6,278 nt of DNA from NCBI GenBank assembly GCA_042571625.1, contig JBHPFQ010000028.1:1-6278 (forward strand), written 5' to 3'. Positions 5,792 through 6,278 of this stretch are shown piece after piece. The notes beneath the pieces are model-generated. The model did no database searches. It worked only from the letters and a program-made list of their open reading frames with translations, and was not told the origin of the DNA. The stretch's first letter is position 1. The number at the start of each line of letters is the position of its first letter. The stretch is from JBHPFQ01 sp042571625 (lineage in GTDB: Bacteria; Patescibacteriota; Minisyncoccia; Portnoybacterales; UBA2143). The position numbers and the translations under genes were made by a program.

Positions 5792-6278
5792 TTATATTCC
5801 ACTCATCATTGAATACATTGGCTGAATCATTGAAATAGCGAATAGTCCTACTGCTGCGCCAACAATTATCATAATAACTGGTTCAACAATTGATGAAAGA
5901 TTTTTTGTTGTTCGGTCTATCTCTTCTTCATAAAAATCAGCTAAAGTTCTTAAGACTTCTGATAATTTTCCAGTTTTCTCCCCAACTTTAATCATTTGAA
6001 TAACCATAGGAGGAAAAATATTTTCATGATGTAAAAGCGTGCTACTTAAATCTTGTCCTTTTCTTATTTGAACTGAAGAATTTTCTAAAGCTTCGCGAAA
6101 ATTTTCATTTTTTAATGTGCGCGAAACGATTTGTAAAGCACTAACAATATCTACCCCACTATCTATTAAAGAGCTAAAAGTTCTGGAAAATCTTGATGAA
6201 TTTACTTTTTTTATTAATTCGCCAAAAATAGGTAAGTGAAGATAGATTTTATGGAAGATTTTTTTAATAGATTTATTT
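5792..6278 (-). CDS. pilC: PilC/GspF-family pilus assembly platform protein (C-terminal part, truncated by window edge)
   Basis: The open frame runs without a stop to the window edge, giving the last 161 residues of a protein whose family is about 400 long; its start lies outside. An internal ATG at 6005-6007 is not the start, because the family match continues upstream of it. The visible part is the second T2SSF repeat: LPIFGELIKKVNSSRFSRTF (15-34 of the fragment), LIDSGVDIVSALQIVS (37-52), IQMIKVGEKTGKLSEVL (93-109), ADFYEEEIDRTT (113-124), and the final transmembrane helix from VEPVIMIIVGAAVGLFAISM (131-150) to QPMYSMMSGI. PilC/GspF is the polytopic inner-membrane protein that couples the cytoplasmic ATPase to pilin insertion or extraction. 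It is the most upstream visible gene of the run and is followed directly by the minor prepilins. PilC and GspF are not separable from this fragment. Confidence 0.95.
   Translation of the reverse strand, partial: NKSIKKIFHKIYLHLPIFGELIKKVNSSRFSRTFSSLIDSGVDIVSALQIVSRTLKNENFREALENSSVQIRKGQDLSSTLLHHENIFPPMVIQMIKVGEKTGKLSEVLRTLADFYEEEIDRTTKNLSSIVEPVIMIIVGAAVGLFAISMIQPMYSMMSGI

Noticed and set aside
5792..6007. Stand-alone 71-residue protein starting at the ATG at 6007
   Set aside because: The same frame continues upstream to the window edge with a clear PilC/GspF match, so this ATG is internal to a longer gene.
82..6278. Recoded UGA (glycine) as in Gracilibacteria/SR1
   Set aside because: About 2,065 codons contain no in-frame TGA, and glycine is encoded by GGN throughout; all seven stops are TAA, so nothing supports recoding.

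Overview
This is an AT-rich window (roughly 70% A+T by eye) read entirely from the minus strand. The lineage is most likely a Candidate Phyla Radiation/Patescibacteria bacterium, Parcubacteria-like. That is an inference from the small packed genes, the Asn/Ile/Lys-rich proteins, the absence of clear Shine-Dalgarno sites, a set of strongly diverged minor prepilins, and an RsmA with a 'SKPPEMSILS' loop that I associate with that group. The standard stop code works: all seven genes end in TAA, and about 2,065 codons contain no in-frame TGA, so the UGA-to-glycine code of Gracilibacteria/SR1 is not in use here.

In transcription order (right to left) the window holds: the C-terminal part of a PilC/GspF inner-membrane platform protein (cut by the window edge at 6278); a GspH/FimT-like prepilin with an extra C-terminal domain; a GspI/PilV-like prepilin; a GspJ-like prepilin; a large PilX/GspK-like prepilin with an Asn/Gly-rich, probably beta-helical ectodomain; a UvrD/PcrA-type superfamily 1 helicase; and rsmA, the 16S rRNA dimethyladenosine transferase. 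Junctions are -8 to +4 bp for most genes and -11 bp at uvrD/rsmA, so this looks like one polycistronic unit with translational coupling. No promoter is visible inside it; the promoter must lie beyond 6278.

The first five genes follow the type II secretion order F-(G)-H-I-J-K without the major pseudopilin G. Together they would supply the platform protein and a complete minor-pilin tip complex for a type IV pilus-like filament. The expected partners, the assembly ATPase, prepilin peptidase and major pilin, are not in the window. The two housekeeping nucleic-acid genes at the distal end have no obvious mechanical link to the pilus, but their expression is probably tied to it.

The only non-coding stretch is 1-81. 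It is very AT-rich and carries a 12-bp perfect inverted repeat overlapping the rsmA stop codon, with a perfect 12-bp tandem duplication partly inside it. No tRNA, rRNA, CRISPR array or insertion sequence was seen. I did not find a clearly new defence or mobile system. The most distinctive part is the diverged minor-pilin cluster, above all the PilX/GspK-like protein and the C-terminal module of the GspH-like protein.
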